Shown here piece by piece: positions 26,551 to 34,652 of a DNA stretch of 55,805 bases. This DNA comes from Melioribacter roseus (GTDB lineage Bacteria > Bacteroidota > Ignavibacteria > Ignavibacteriales > Melioribacteraceae). The stretch covers positions 1 to 55,805 of the forward strand of contig DYLK01000018.1 of assembly GCA_020722065.1 (NCBI GenBank). Direction: 5' to 3'. The translations under genes and the position numbers were made by a program. Position 1 is the stretch's first letter, and each line of letters opens with the position of its first letter. The notes beneath the pieces were generated by a model that worked only from the letters and a program-made list of their open reading frames with translations, did no database searches and was not told the origin of the DNA.

Positions 26551-28389
26551 TTATATAAATAAGTTTTGTAATTTTTGACGAATTGCAATGACTTCGTTTA
26601 TAATTTCCTGTTTTAATTCATTTCTATGCATTTCTTTATCTTTTTCAAACTCACTTATTTCTTCTTTTAAATTTTCAATTTTTTCATTCATTTTCTTTGA
26701 ATGAAAAGCAATTTGTTTTTCAGCTTCTAATTTTAATTGCTTTCTGTTACGTTCACCAACGTTTTTTAAGTATGCAATTTGTTTAACTAATCTGTTTTTC
26801 TGAGTAGTTCTTTCCCACATTGTCGAGGCTGAAGAAACTAAAGAAACGAGAGTTCCAACAATGTATGTTAATAATCCCCACTTAAAACCAGCAAAAATTG
26901 TAGCGGTTAAAACTAAACCAAAATTATTATAATTATTAATATTATTTAAAAATCCTCCCGAAAAACCAGTAATAATGAAAACGACCATTGAAATAATACC
27001 GTTGTAAATCATTGAATTTTTGAATGTTTCACTTGGATTAAACTTTGAATTTTCGTCAATGTGTTCCAACTTAAATTCTACATTCCCAACTAATTGCTCT
27101 AATTCATGCTCGACAGAGGAAAGCGATACTTCAAGTCTTTTTTCTATTTCTTTAGTTCCTTTTTCAATTTCGCTTTGAGTTAGTTCAATTCGTTTTTTAC
27201 TTTCTTTTATCTGAATATCAAATATTTTTACTTTTTCATCAATGTTTTTTTCGTATTTGTCTTCAGCGTTTTTTAATATTAATTCCAATGTACTATTAAA
27301 GAACTTTGAAATTAAATAACTAATATTTGAAATAACTTTATTCTGATTTTCTTTATATAAACTACAAGCCTTTTTAAGAAATTCAATATTCATTGCAATT
27401 TGATCGGTATAATGTTCAGATAATTTTAAGTTTTCCAGAGTATCGAGGTTCACCAAAATTTGTTTCAAAGAGCGAGTGTCGTATTCATAGTTGAAGTTAA
27501 TAATTTGTTCCAACTGCTCAAACATTACAGAAAATTCATCTTCTGAAAAAATATTATAAATTATTGCATTTTTTACAAAAAAATCTAACAAGTTTACACT
27601 TCTATATTTTATTGCAAAAGTAAACCTTTCTTTGTCAAACTCAATCAAATGAACAATTTGGGCAGAAGCCGCCTCAAAATCACCACTTTTTAGATAAGCA
27701 ATTGCGTTAAAATAGGTTGCAGAAATCCCATTGTTTTTTAACAAAATTGTGTCTTCAAATTGTGTTATAGATTTATAAAAATCACCAGCTTTTAGATAAA
27801 TAATTCCCTTGTATAGATTTATGTAATATTTTAATTCAGAAATATACTTTTCATCCAATCCTTCTTGAAATTCAGTTAATTGTTCTGCTTCATCAAGTAG
27901 TTGAATTGCTTTGTCTAATGATATCATCGGGACATTAAAAGAAAGAAGAATTGCATGTAAAATTTTCTTCAAAATGTGGTTTTTATCCAAATCTTTTTCT
28001 AATAAATTAATTGCAGAAAGAGTGTAAAATTGCTTGTCTCTTTCGGACTTTAGGAAAACCCATTTTGAATAAAGTTTTTTAAGTTCGGAAAAACGGGAAT
28101 TTTTTCCACTTGATTTGTTTAGATTATCAAAATACTCTTCAGTTTTTAATAAAAATGGTATATCTGAAATCCAAAATAATGGAGCGGAGTCCATTTTGAT
28201 AAGGAATTCGCTAATGTTAGGAGGTAATTCAATGGAATAAAATCTGGCGGTGGATTTTATAAAATCCAAATGATCAAAGTTCGGTTTGACATAACCTTTA
28301 AACGCTTCTTTAACAAATTGTCGAAACTTTGAAATATCTACCGAGGAATACTCACCCAATCCCTGGGTTAATCCATCGTTTACTTGCAT
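26551..28389 (-). CDS. Large TPR and coiled-coil membrane protein of unknown function
   Basis: A 612-residue protein that I do not recognise as a whole. An N-terminal helical region (1-130) is followed by TPR-like helices (about 185-255, YYINLYKGIIYLKAGDFYKSITQFED, then AYLKSGDFEAASAQI). A helical section and a coiled coil (about 375-445) come next, then two membrane segments (about 461-481 and 489-520), and a long basic/acidic coiled coil reaches the C-terminus (about 530-608). There is no signal peptide, so the TPR part and both coiled coils are probably cytoplasmic, held by a membrane hairpin. AGGGA precedes the ATG. A scaffold or mechanosensing role is conceivable but unproven. Confidence 0.75.
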   Translation of the reverse strand: MQVNDGLTQGLGEYSSVDISKFRQFVKEAFKGYVKPNFDHLDFIKSTARFYSIELPPNISEFLIKMDSAPLFWISDIPFLLKTEEYFDNLNKSSGKNSRFSELKKLYSKWVFLKSERDKQFYTLSAINLLEKDLDKNHILKKILHAILLSFNVPMISLDKAIQLLDEAEQLTEFQEGLDEKYISELKYYINLYKGIIYLKAGDFYKSITQFEDTILLKNNGISATYFNAIAYLKSGDFEAASAQIVHLIEFDKERFTFAIKYRSVNLLDFFVKNAIIYNIFSEDEFSVMFEQLEQIINFNYEYDTRSLKQILVNLDTLENLKLSEHYTDQIAMNIEFLKKACSLYKENQNKVISNISYLISKFFNSTLELILKNAEDKYEKNIDEKVKIFDIQIKESKKRIELTQSEIEKGTKEIEKRLEVSLSSVEHELEQLVGNVEFKLEHIDENSKFNPSETFKNSMIYNGIISMVVFIITGFSGGFLNNINNYNNFGLVLTATIFAGFKWGLLTYIVGTLVSLVSSASTMWERTTQKNRLVKQIAYLKNVGERNRKQLKLEAEKQIAFHSKKMNEKIENLKEEISEFEKDKEMHRNELKQEIINEVIAIRQKLQNLFI

Positions 28390-28464
28390 ACTTCTTCCCT
28401 GAAGTTATTTTTTATTAATCTATATTAACTTTTTAATAGATAATCGGAAAAAAACAGAAATTCT

Positions 28465-28833
28465 TTAAACTTTCTTGAGAATTTCTTCAACTTTTTCTGC
28501 CGGGCGGGCAAGAATTACTTTATTTCCATTTTGAATAATTGGTCGGTTAATTAAATCGGGGAAATCTACTAAAAAGGTAAGAATTTCATCTTCGGTGTAA
28601 TTTTTATTTTTGAAATCATAGATTTTATATTCTTCTGCTTTAGTTCTTAAGAAAAATTCGGCTTTTTCTCCTGATTTTTGAACTAAATCGAAAAGGGTTT
28701 CTTTTGTGAATGGCTTTTCATAGTAATTAATTAGCTCAAAATCCACATTTCTTTCTTGTAAATATTTGATGGCTTTTCTACTCGTGGTACAAGTTGGTTT
28801 GTAATAAACTACAATTTTATTTACTTTTTCCAT
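28465..28833 (-). CDS. ArsC/Spx-family thioredoxin-fold protein
   Basis: A 122-residue member of the ArsC/YffB/Spx family. The N-terminal strand leads into PTCTTSRK with the catalytic-type Cys15, followed by a Ser (S18) rather than a second Cys. NRPII with R97 is the conserved Arg region of arsenate reductases. It could reduce arsenate with glutaredoxin, or be one of the many ArsC-like proteins of unknown substrate. No ArsR, ArsB or Acr3 gene is near, which weakens the arsenate reading. It directly abuts the cation-channel gene (0-nt gap) in a three-gene operon. Confidence 0.85.
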   Translation of the reverse strand: MEKVNKIVVYYKPTCTTSRKAIKYLQERNVDFELINYYEKPFTKETLFDLVQKSGEKAEFFLRTKAEEYKIYDFKNKNYTEDEILTFLVDFPDLINRPIIQNGNKVILARPAEKVEEILKKV

Positions 28834-30093
28834 TTATTCATCCATTTTGGTTTCGCGGAGAAGAATCTGATTATGTATTTTCTGATAAATTTTGTCGTTT
28901 TTATGAATTATTTTGTTAAAATTTTCTCGGTCTAAATAGTATAGATTACAATAGGTTACAGCTTTTGCTGTTGCATTGCGAGTTTGGTTTTTGAATAATG
29001 AAATTTCGCCCAAAAAATCACCTTCAAAAATTCTGGCAATTTCTGTTTCATTCTGTAAGATTTGGATTTCTCCTTTTATTAAAAAGTACATTTTGTCGCC
29101 GATTTCACCTTCACGGAATAAAAATTCATCTGGTGTAACAACTATTGGTTGAAGCTTTTGTGATAATTCTTCAATTAAATCCGAAGAAAGATCAGCAAAA
29201 ATATCTACTTTCATCAAAGCGTCTTTCCTCAAAAAAGAAAAAACTTCAATTTTTAACCCGTGAGGGAGTTGGTTTACAAACTCGTTTTCATCAAAACCAA
29301 GTTTCTCTTGCCAAGCGTAATGAAAGTATTTTTGGATTCGATGTTGTAATTCAACGGGTAATTTCCTGTATTTCGATATAGTTGAAAGATTTTCAAGATT
29401 TGTTTGATATTTCTTTTGTGCTGGGTCTCGATAAGAAAGTAAACTGGAAAAACTACCAATCAAATAACCATAAAATCCAACGCCAGCAATCATCACGAAA
29501 ATGGAAAACAAACGTTGTTCTGTGTTTTGAGCTACAATATCGCCAAATCCAACTGTGGAAAGTGAAGTAATTGTCCAATAAAGTGATAAAATATAATTAT
29601 CATAAAATGAAGTGTTTGAAAACTGATAGATTGCAAACCAGCCACAGGAAATCCAATGGGCAACTTGTGTAAACCAAAAAATGAAAATCGAGAAAGTTAC
29701 TAATGTTCGATTTGTTATTGATTTATCTTTAATTATGTGAATTCGGTTGGAAACATTGAAAATCTTAAAAAAGGGGAAAACCCATAAAAAATTGGTTGGG
29801 AATAAATAAAATGGGAAAATGGGTAGAAAATTAGTTAGAAATGAAAAGAAAGTAATTTTATCTGTATTTTGGAAAAAGTCATTTAGATTGGAATTGGTTC
29901 TTTTCTTATTAATGTATGTTAAAGAAAAAAAATCAACGAGAAAAATTACATTTGCGAAAAAATATAAAGGATTTTGCGATGGAATTAGTTCGGGATTAAT
30001 GAAATTCAGCGGAATTGCAATAGAAATTCCCCAAAATGAGAGAATTACAATTAATGAAAATACAGTTTGATATTTAGATATAATTCTAATCAA
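28834..30093 (-). CDS. Cyclic-nucleotide-gated-type cation channel with C-linker
   Basis: A 419-residue six-segment channel subunit. Hydrophobic segments occupy residues 10 to about 215. The pore loop ends in TVGFGD (180-185), a potassium-type filter. The S4-like segment (about 103-122) carries few positive charges. A C-linker (about 225-300) contains YRKLPVELQHRIQKYFHY and LPHGLKIEV, like those of eukaryotic CNG/HCN channels and the bacterial channel SthK. The cyclic-nucleotide-binding domain (about 305-410) has GEIGDKMYFLIKGEI and a phosphate-binding cassette with GEISL and R372-N-A-T. Gating by cAMP or cGMP is expected. It starts 2 nt after the thioesterase gene and abuts the ArsC-like gene. 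Confidence 0.9.
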   Translation of the reverse strand: MIRIISKYQTVFSLIVILSFWGISIAIPLNFINPELIPSQNPLYFFANVIFLVDFFSLTYINKKRTNSNLNDFFQNTDKITFFSFLTNFLPIFPFYLFPTNFLWVFPFFKIFNVSNRIHIIKDKSITNRTLVTFSIFIFWFTQVAHWISCGWFAIYQFSNTSFYDNYILSLYWTITSLSTVGFGDIVAQNTEQRLFSIFVMIAGVGFYGYLIGSFSSLLSYRDPAQKKYQTNLENLSTISKYRKLPVELQHRIQKYFHYAWQEKLGFDENEFVNQLPHGLKIEVFSFLRKDALMKVDIFADLSSDLIEELSQKLQPIVVTPDEFLFREGEIGDKMYFLIKGEIQILQNETEIARIFEGDFLGEISLFKNQTRNATAKAVTYCNLYYLDRENFNKIIHKNDKIYQKIHNQILLRETKMDE

Positions 30094-30095
30094 TT

Positions 30096-30503
30096 TTAGT
30101 TATTCTGCTTTAAGTGCAATTGTAAAAATTGTTTGATTTCTTGTGGAATTTTTGTTTTGGTTACGGAATTTATATCAACTGCAACGTGAACAGTTTTTAC
30201 ATTTGCTCGCAATTCGGAGTTGTTATAAAAATTGTAACTGACAGAAAAGGCGTGATCGGAAATGTGCAAAATTTCCAATTCGATTTGCAAAGTTTCGCCA
30301 GCAATCGATGGCTTTCTGTAGCTTGCTTCACTTTTCACTAATGGAAAACCAATTTTATTATCATAATAATATTTTTTATAATCAAAGTTGGAAAGAATAA
30401 AATCTTCAAAAGCTTCGTGTGCAAATTTGTAAATATTTGCAAAAAACATGATTTTCCCAGGGTCGCAATCTCCAAATCGAACAATTTTTTTTGTGGTGAA
30501 CAT
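30096..30503 (-). CDS. Hotdog-fold acyl-CoA thioesterase (4HBT family)
   Basis: A 135-residue single hotdog domain. RFGDCDPGKIMFFANIYKFAHEAFEDF (R9 onward) is the 4-hydroxybenzoyl-CoA thioesterase-type active-site region, with the catalytic Asp in CDPGK. It probably hydrolyses acyl-CoA or aryl-CoA thioesters in the cytoplasm. The substrate cannot be read from the sequence, and no aromatic degradation or Tol-Pal genes are adjacent. It is the first gene of the thioesterase-channel-ArsC operon and is divergent from the PAS kinase at 30619. Confidence 0.88.
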   Translation of the reverse strand: MFTTKKIVRFGDCDPGKIMFFANIYKFAHEAFEDFILSNFDYKKYYYDNKIGFPLVKSEASYRKPSIAGETLQIELEILHISDHAFSVSYNFYNNSELRANVKTVHVAVDINSVTKTKIPQEIKQFLQLHLKQNN

Positions 30504-30618
30504 TTTAATCCATTTTATTTATGTACAAAATTTACAAATTTAGAATGTTTCATTATGAAACAATTTTTTCTTCAAAAAGATTAATTTTTTGTATTTTGCA
30601 GTAAATCAAAAAAACGAA

Positions 30619-32142
30619 ATGCAAAATAAAATATTAAAGCAAATACCAATTCCTTTTGTTATCACTGAACTTACAAAACCGAAGAAACATATTATTTCTG
30701 AAGGAATTTCGAAGGTTTTTGGGTTTTCTGAAGAAGAGTTTAACAATTTCCCACAAAGAATAATTCGAACAGTATTTAGAGAATATTACGAAAATTTGAA
30801 AATTTTTCGGGAAAATCTGAAGAAACAAAAAGAAACAACGGTTGAATATTGGATGAAAGATGCTTTTAATAATGAAAGATATTTACGTCAAGTTGCAACG
30901 CCAATTTTTGAAAATGGGAAAATGACGAAAATTATTTCTGTTTTTTATGATTTGACACGCCAACACAATCTTCAGGCAATGTTAGAAAATGCAAATAATA
31001 AATTCAAAACACTTCTATCAATTTCAAATGAATTGATTTTTTCGTTAAATCGAAGTGGCTATTTTATGCTTTTGAACGACGGTGGTGTGAGTTCGCTTGG
31101 TTATAAAACAAATGAATTAATTGGTAAACATTTTTTAGAAATTGTTGCCGAAAATCAAAAACCATCAATTGCAATTGCTTTCCAGAAAATCTTAAAATCA
31201 CAAGAAGCGGTTACTTTTGATGTTAATTTTATTGATGCAATATCGCGTGAAGTTCCATTTCAGATTACAGCGGTTTCCTTAAAAGTTGGGAATGACATTA
31301 CAGGAATGATTGGTTATGGGAAAAATTTTGATAAAATTGTGCGTGAAGAACGAAAATTGAAGGAATTGAACGAAAAATTGGTTGAAGTCAATAGACTTTT
31401 ATCAATAGAAAAAGACAGAGCAAACGCCCAGATTAGTGAGCTTGAGAAAATAAACGAGATGAAAAATGAATTTATTTCAAATATTTCACACGAATTCCGC
31501 ACGCCGTTATCGTCAATAATTGGATTTGCCGAAACAATTTACGCTGATGAAGAATTGCCTTATGAAATGGTTCGCGAATTCAACGAAATTATTCATTCGG
31601 AAGGAATAAGATTAATAAAATTGGTGGATGAAATACTTGATTTCTCAAAATTGGAAGAGAAAAAAGTTCAATTGGATTATTCAAAATTCAATCTTTTGGA
31701 ATCAATAGAAAATATTGTTCAGCATTTCAAAACAATTGCAAGCAAAAAAAAGATAACATTTAAAATGGATTTGCCTGAAGCAGTTTTTATGATTAACGCA
31801 GATAGAATCAGAATTGAGAAAGCGATTTCAAATGTTATTTCAAATTCAATTAAGTTTACACTCGATGGCGGGTATGTCCAAATCTCAATTAAGAATTTTT
31901 TGAAAGAAATAGAAATCTCAATTCGAGATAATGGAATTGGAATCCCAGAAAATGAAATTGACCAAATTTTTCAACGCTTCAGAAAAGCAAACGTCCCGGG
32001 ATATCATCGTCCCGGAGCTGGATTTGGATTAGCATTCGTAAAACAAATTATTTCGCTTCACGGTGGGACTATTTCGGTAAAAAGTAAACTTAAAGTTGGA
32101 ACAGAAATTAAAATCAGATTACCTAAAAATTTTGAGGAATAA
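30619..32142 (+). CDS. Soluble PAS-domain sensor histidine kinase
   Basis: Two PAS domains (about 1-115 and 125-240 from the ATG), a short coiled coil (about 240-280), a dimerisation domain with H291 in SHEFRTP, and an ATPase domain with an N-box (NVISNSIKFT), G1 (RDNGIGIP) and G2 (GFGLAFVKQI). There is no membrane segment, so it senses a cytoplasmic signal. The ATG at 30619 places the first PAS domain at the very N-terminus. A TTG 30 nt earlier is open but has no ribosome site. The sigma54 response-regulator gene begins at the next base after the stop, so the two form a dedicated pair. Confidence 0.92.
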   Translation: MQNKILKQIPIPFVITELTKPKKHIISEGISKVFGFSEEEFNNFPQRIIRTVFREYYENLKIFRENLKKQKETTVEYWMKDAFNNERYLRQVATPIFENGKMTKIISVFYDLTRQHNLQAMLENANNKFKTLLSISNELIFSLNRSGYFMLLNDGGVSSLGYKTNELIGKHFLEIVAENQKPSIAIAFQKILKSQEAVTFDVNFIDAISREVPFQITAVSLKVGNDITGMIGYGKNFDKIVREERKLKELNEKLVEVNRLLSIEKDRANAQISELEKINEMKNEFISNISHEFRTPLSSIIGFAETIYADEELPYEMVREFNEIIHSEGIRLIKLVDEILDFSKLEEKKVQLDYSKFNLLESIENIVQHFKTIASKKKITFKMDLPEAVFMINADRIRIEKAISNVISNSIKFTLDGGYVQISIKNFLKEIEISIRDNGIGIPENEIDQIFQRFRKANVPGYHRPGAGFGLAFVKQIISLHGGTISVKSKLKVGTEIKIRLPKNFEE

Positions 32143-33525
32143 ATGGAAAAGCTAATTTTTATTGTGGATGATGAACAATCGATATTAAAATTACTTACAC
32201 ACTGGGTTAAAAATAAATGGAAATACGAAGTAAAAACATTTGAATCGGCAACAGAAATGCTCAATAATCTTGATGAAAATCCAGATTTAATTCTTCTTGA
32301 TATTATGTTGCCCGATATGAACGGAATTGATGTTTTACGTTCGATAAAGAAAACAAATCAGTATTTGCCAATAATTATGCTATCAGCACAAGGCAGCATT
32401 GAAATTGCGTTAGAATCACTAAAAATTGGAGCTTTTGATTATTTCCCAAAACCAGTCGACCAAAATCGCTTGGAAATAGCAATAAAAAATGCCATTCAAA
32501 ACTACACACTTCACAAACGCGTAAAACTTCTGCTTTCAAATCTACAAAAAGAATATAGTTTTGATAACATTGTTTCAGTTGATAAAAAAATGAATAACGT
32601 TTTTTCGCTTGTGCAACGAGTTTTGAATAACGACATTACCGTGCTAATTCAGGGAGAAAGCGGAACTGGAAAGGAGTTAATTGCAAAGGCAATTCACTTT
32701 AATGGCAAACGCGAAGCAAAACCATTTGTTGTGGTTAATTGTGCGTCAATTCCAAGAGAATTGCTGGAAAGTGAATTGTTTGGTCACGAAAAAGGTTCTT
32801 TTACTGGTGCAATTCAAAGAAAAATCGGCAAGTTTGAAATGGCGAACGGTGGAACAATTTTTTTAGATGAAATAGCGGAATTGGAAATGTCGCTTCAGGC
32901 AAAAATATTACGGGTAATTCAAGAAAAACAATTTGAGCGGGTTGGTGGGAATGAAGTTATAAAAACTGACGTAAGAATTCTTTCGGCAACAAACAAAGAT
33001 TTAGAAAAACTTGTCGCGAATGGAGAATTCCGCGAAGATTTATATTTCAGACTAAATTCCTTCCCAATAAATTTACCACCACTTCGCGAAAGAAGAGAAG
33101 ATATTGTAATATTAATTGATCATTTTATCAAAATATTTAATACCAAAATGGAAATGAATATTGCGGGAGTTACACCAAAAGCATTGAAATTATTGTACAA
33201 TTATGATTGGCCTGGAAATGTTCGGGAATTGGAAAACACAATAGAACGTGCAATGATTTTATCTGATGGAAATAAAATAAACGAAGAAACACTGCCAAAG
33301 CAAATCTTAAAAAGTAACAAAGAAGCATATTATTCCAATGGAGCAAATCTTTTTGATATGGACACACCAATCTTGCCATTTGAAAAAATTAAAGAACAAG
33401 CAATTCGACATGCAATTAAAGTCTCAGGCGGAAATATTCAGGAAGCAGCTCGAAAATTAGATTTAGGAAGAGCAACTATTTATCGATTAATTGAAAAATA
33501 CAATATTGAAGTAGATAAAGAATAG
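32143..33525 (+). CDS. NtrC-family sigma54-dependent response regulator
   Basis: A receiver (1-120; D9/D10, phospho-acceptor D53 in LLDIMLPD, K103) is followed by an AAA+ domain (about 140-375) with Walker A GESGTGKE (171-178), the sigma54 loop GSFTGA (218-223) and TIFLDEIAE as Walker B. FREDLYFRLNSFP and NYDWPGNVRELENT follow, and the C-terminus is a FIS-type helix-turn-helix (AARKLDLGRATIYRLIEKY). It activates sigma54 promoters after phosphorylation by the kinase encoded immediately upstream (0-nt gap). Both regulators in the window carry Ser in GSFTGA. The target genes are unknown; the adenine deaminase gene follows 17 nt later. Confidence 0.94.
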   Translation: MEKLIFIVDDEQSILKLLTHWVKNKWKYEVKTFESATEMLNNLDENPDLILLDIMLPDMNGIDVLRSIKKTNQYLPIIMLSAQGSIEIALESLKIGAFDYFPKPVDQNRLEIAIKNAIQNYTLHKRVKLLLSNLQKEYSFDNIVSVDKKMNNVFSLVQRVLNNDITVLIQGESGTGKELIAKAIHFNGKREAKPFVVVNCASIPRELLESELFGHEKGSFTGAIQRKIGKFEMANGGTIFLDEIAELEMSLQAKILRVIQEKQFERVGGNEVIKTDVRILSATNKDLEKLVANGEFREDLYFRLNSFPINLPPLRERREDIVILIDHFIKIFNTKMEMNIAGVTPKALKLLYNYDWPGNVRELENTIERAMILSDGNKINEETLPKQILKSNKEAYYSNGANLFDMDTPILPFEKIKEQAIRHAIKVSGGNIQEAARKLDLGRATIYRLIEKYNIEVDKE

Positions 33526-33542
33526 AAAATATCAGAGGAAAA

Positions 33543-34577
33543 ATGGAGAACTTGAGTTTAGAAAATTTTATTAAGGGAATTCCAAAAGCTGAATTACATT
33601 TACACATTGAAGGCACATTTGAACCAGAATTAATGTTTGAAATTGCGGAAAGGAATAATACTAAAATTGATTATTCTTCAGTTGAAGAACTAAAATCAGC
33701 TTATAATTTCAATAATTTACAAGAATTTTTGAATATCTATTACACAGGGGCAAAAGTTCTCCAAAAGGAAGAAGATTTTTACGATTTAACTTGGGCATAT
33801 TTCCTAAAAGCCAAAGAAGACAACATAATTCATACAGAAATTATGTTCGATCCGCAAACTCACACCGAACGAGGAATTCCGTTTGATGTTGTAATAAATG
33901 GAATTAGCAAAGCTCAAGAAAAAGCTAAATTAGAACTTGGAATTACATCAAAATTAATAATGTCTTTTCTCCGCCATCTTGACCAAAATTCGGCTTTTGA
34001 AGTTTATAAAAATTATGAGAAACATAAGGAAAAGATTGACGCAGTTGGGCTTGATTCATCAGAAGTTGGAAATCCGCCTATTCTTTTTTCTCAAATTTTT
34101 AGCAAAGCCAAAAATGATGGACTGAAAATTACTGTACACGCTGGCGAGGAAGGACCACCTGAATATGTTTGGCAAGCTCTCGACATTTTGAATGTTCATA
34201 GAATTGATCACGGAAATCGCTCGCTTGAAGATGTTAATTTAATAAATAGAATAGCACAACAACAAATTGCGTTAACAGTTTGTCCACTTTCCAATCTGAA
34301 GCTAAAAGTTGTAAGGGATTTGAAAGAACATCCACTTAAAAAAATGCTTGATTTGGGAATAAAAGTAACTGTAAATTCAGATGACCCAGCATATTTCGGT
34401 GGTTATATAAACGAAAATTTTCTCGCGACCGCAAAAGCAATAAATTTGACGAAAGAAGATATTTACAAACTTATTAAAAATTCATTCGATGCAAGTTTTG
34501 TTTGTGATTCTCATAAAAAGCAAATGTTTGAAAGGCTTGAAAAATATTATTCTAAAACTAATTTCATTTACAAGTAA
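33543..34577 (+). CDS. Adenine deaminase (adenosine-deaminase-like family)
   Basis: A 344-residue zinc hydrolase of the adenosine/AMP deaminase superfamily. Metal and catalytic residues are H19 and H21 (ELHLHIEG), H199 with E202 (HAGEEGPPEY), H223 (RIDHG) and D280/D281 (VNSDDPAYFGGY). The segments FNNLQEFL, FDPQTHTERGIPF, GLDSSEVG and NSDDPAYFGGY match the bacterial and yeast adenine deaminase branch rather than true adenosine deaminases, so adenine to hypoxanthine is the better prediction. AGAGG precedes the ATG. It lies 17 nt after the sigma54 regulator and just upstream of the acyl-CoA synthetase and metK-ahcY genes. Purine salvage of adenine is the likely role. Confidence 0.88.
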   Translation: MENLSLENFIKGIPKAELHLHIEGTFEPELMFEIAERNNTKIDYSSVEELKSAYNFNNLQEFLNIYYTGAKVLQKEEDFYDLTWAYFLKAKEDNIIHTEIMFDPQTHTERGIPFDVVINGISKAQEKAKLELGITSKLIMSFLRHLDQNSAFEVYKNYEKHKEKIDAVGLDSSEVGNPPILFSQIFSKAKNDGLKITVHAGEEGPPEYVWQALDILNVHRIDHGNRSLEDVNLINRIAQQQIALTVCPLSNLKLKVVRDLKEHPLKKMLDLGIKVTVNSDDPAYFGGYINENFLATAKAINLTKEDIYKLIKNSFDASFVCDSHKKQMFERLEKYYSKTNFIYK

Positions 34578-34652
34578 TTAATTCAAGAATTTTGAACTTA
34601 AATTTTAACTTTGAGAAAAATTAAAGAAAATTGTTCCTAAAAAAGAGAAAGT

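Noticed and set aside
28465-28833. Arsenic resistance operon
   Set aside because: The ArsC-like protein has no ArsR, ArsB, Acr3 or second redox Cys nearby; its neighbours are a cation channel and a thioesterase.
30589-30618. TTG start for the PAS kinase, ten codons upstream of the ATG
   Set aside because: It has no ribosome site and adds residues before the PAS domain without family support; the ATG at 30619 fits better.
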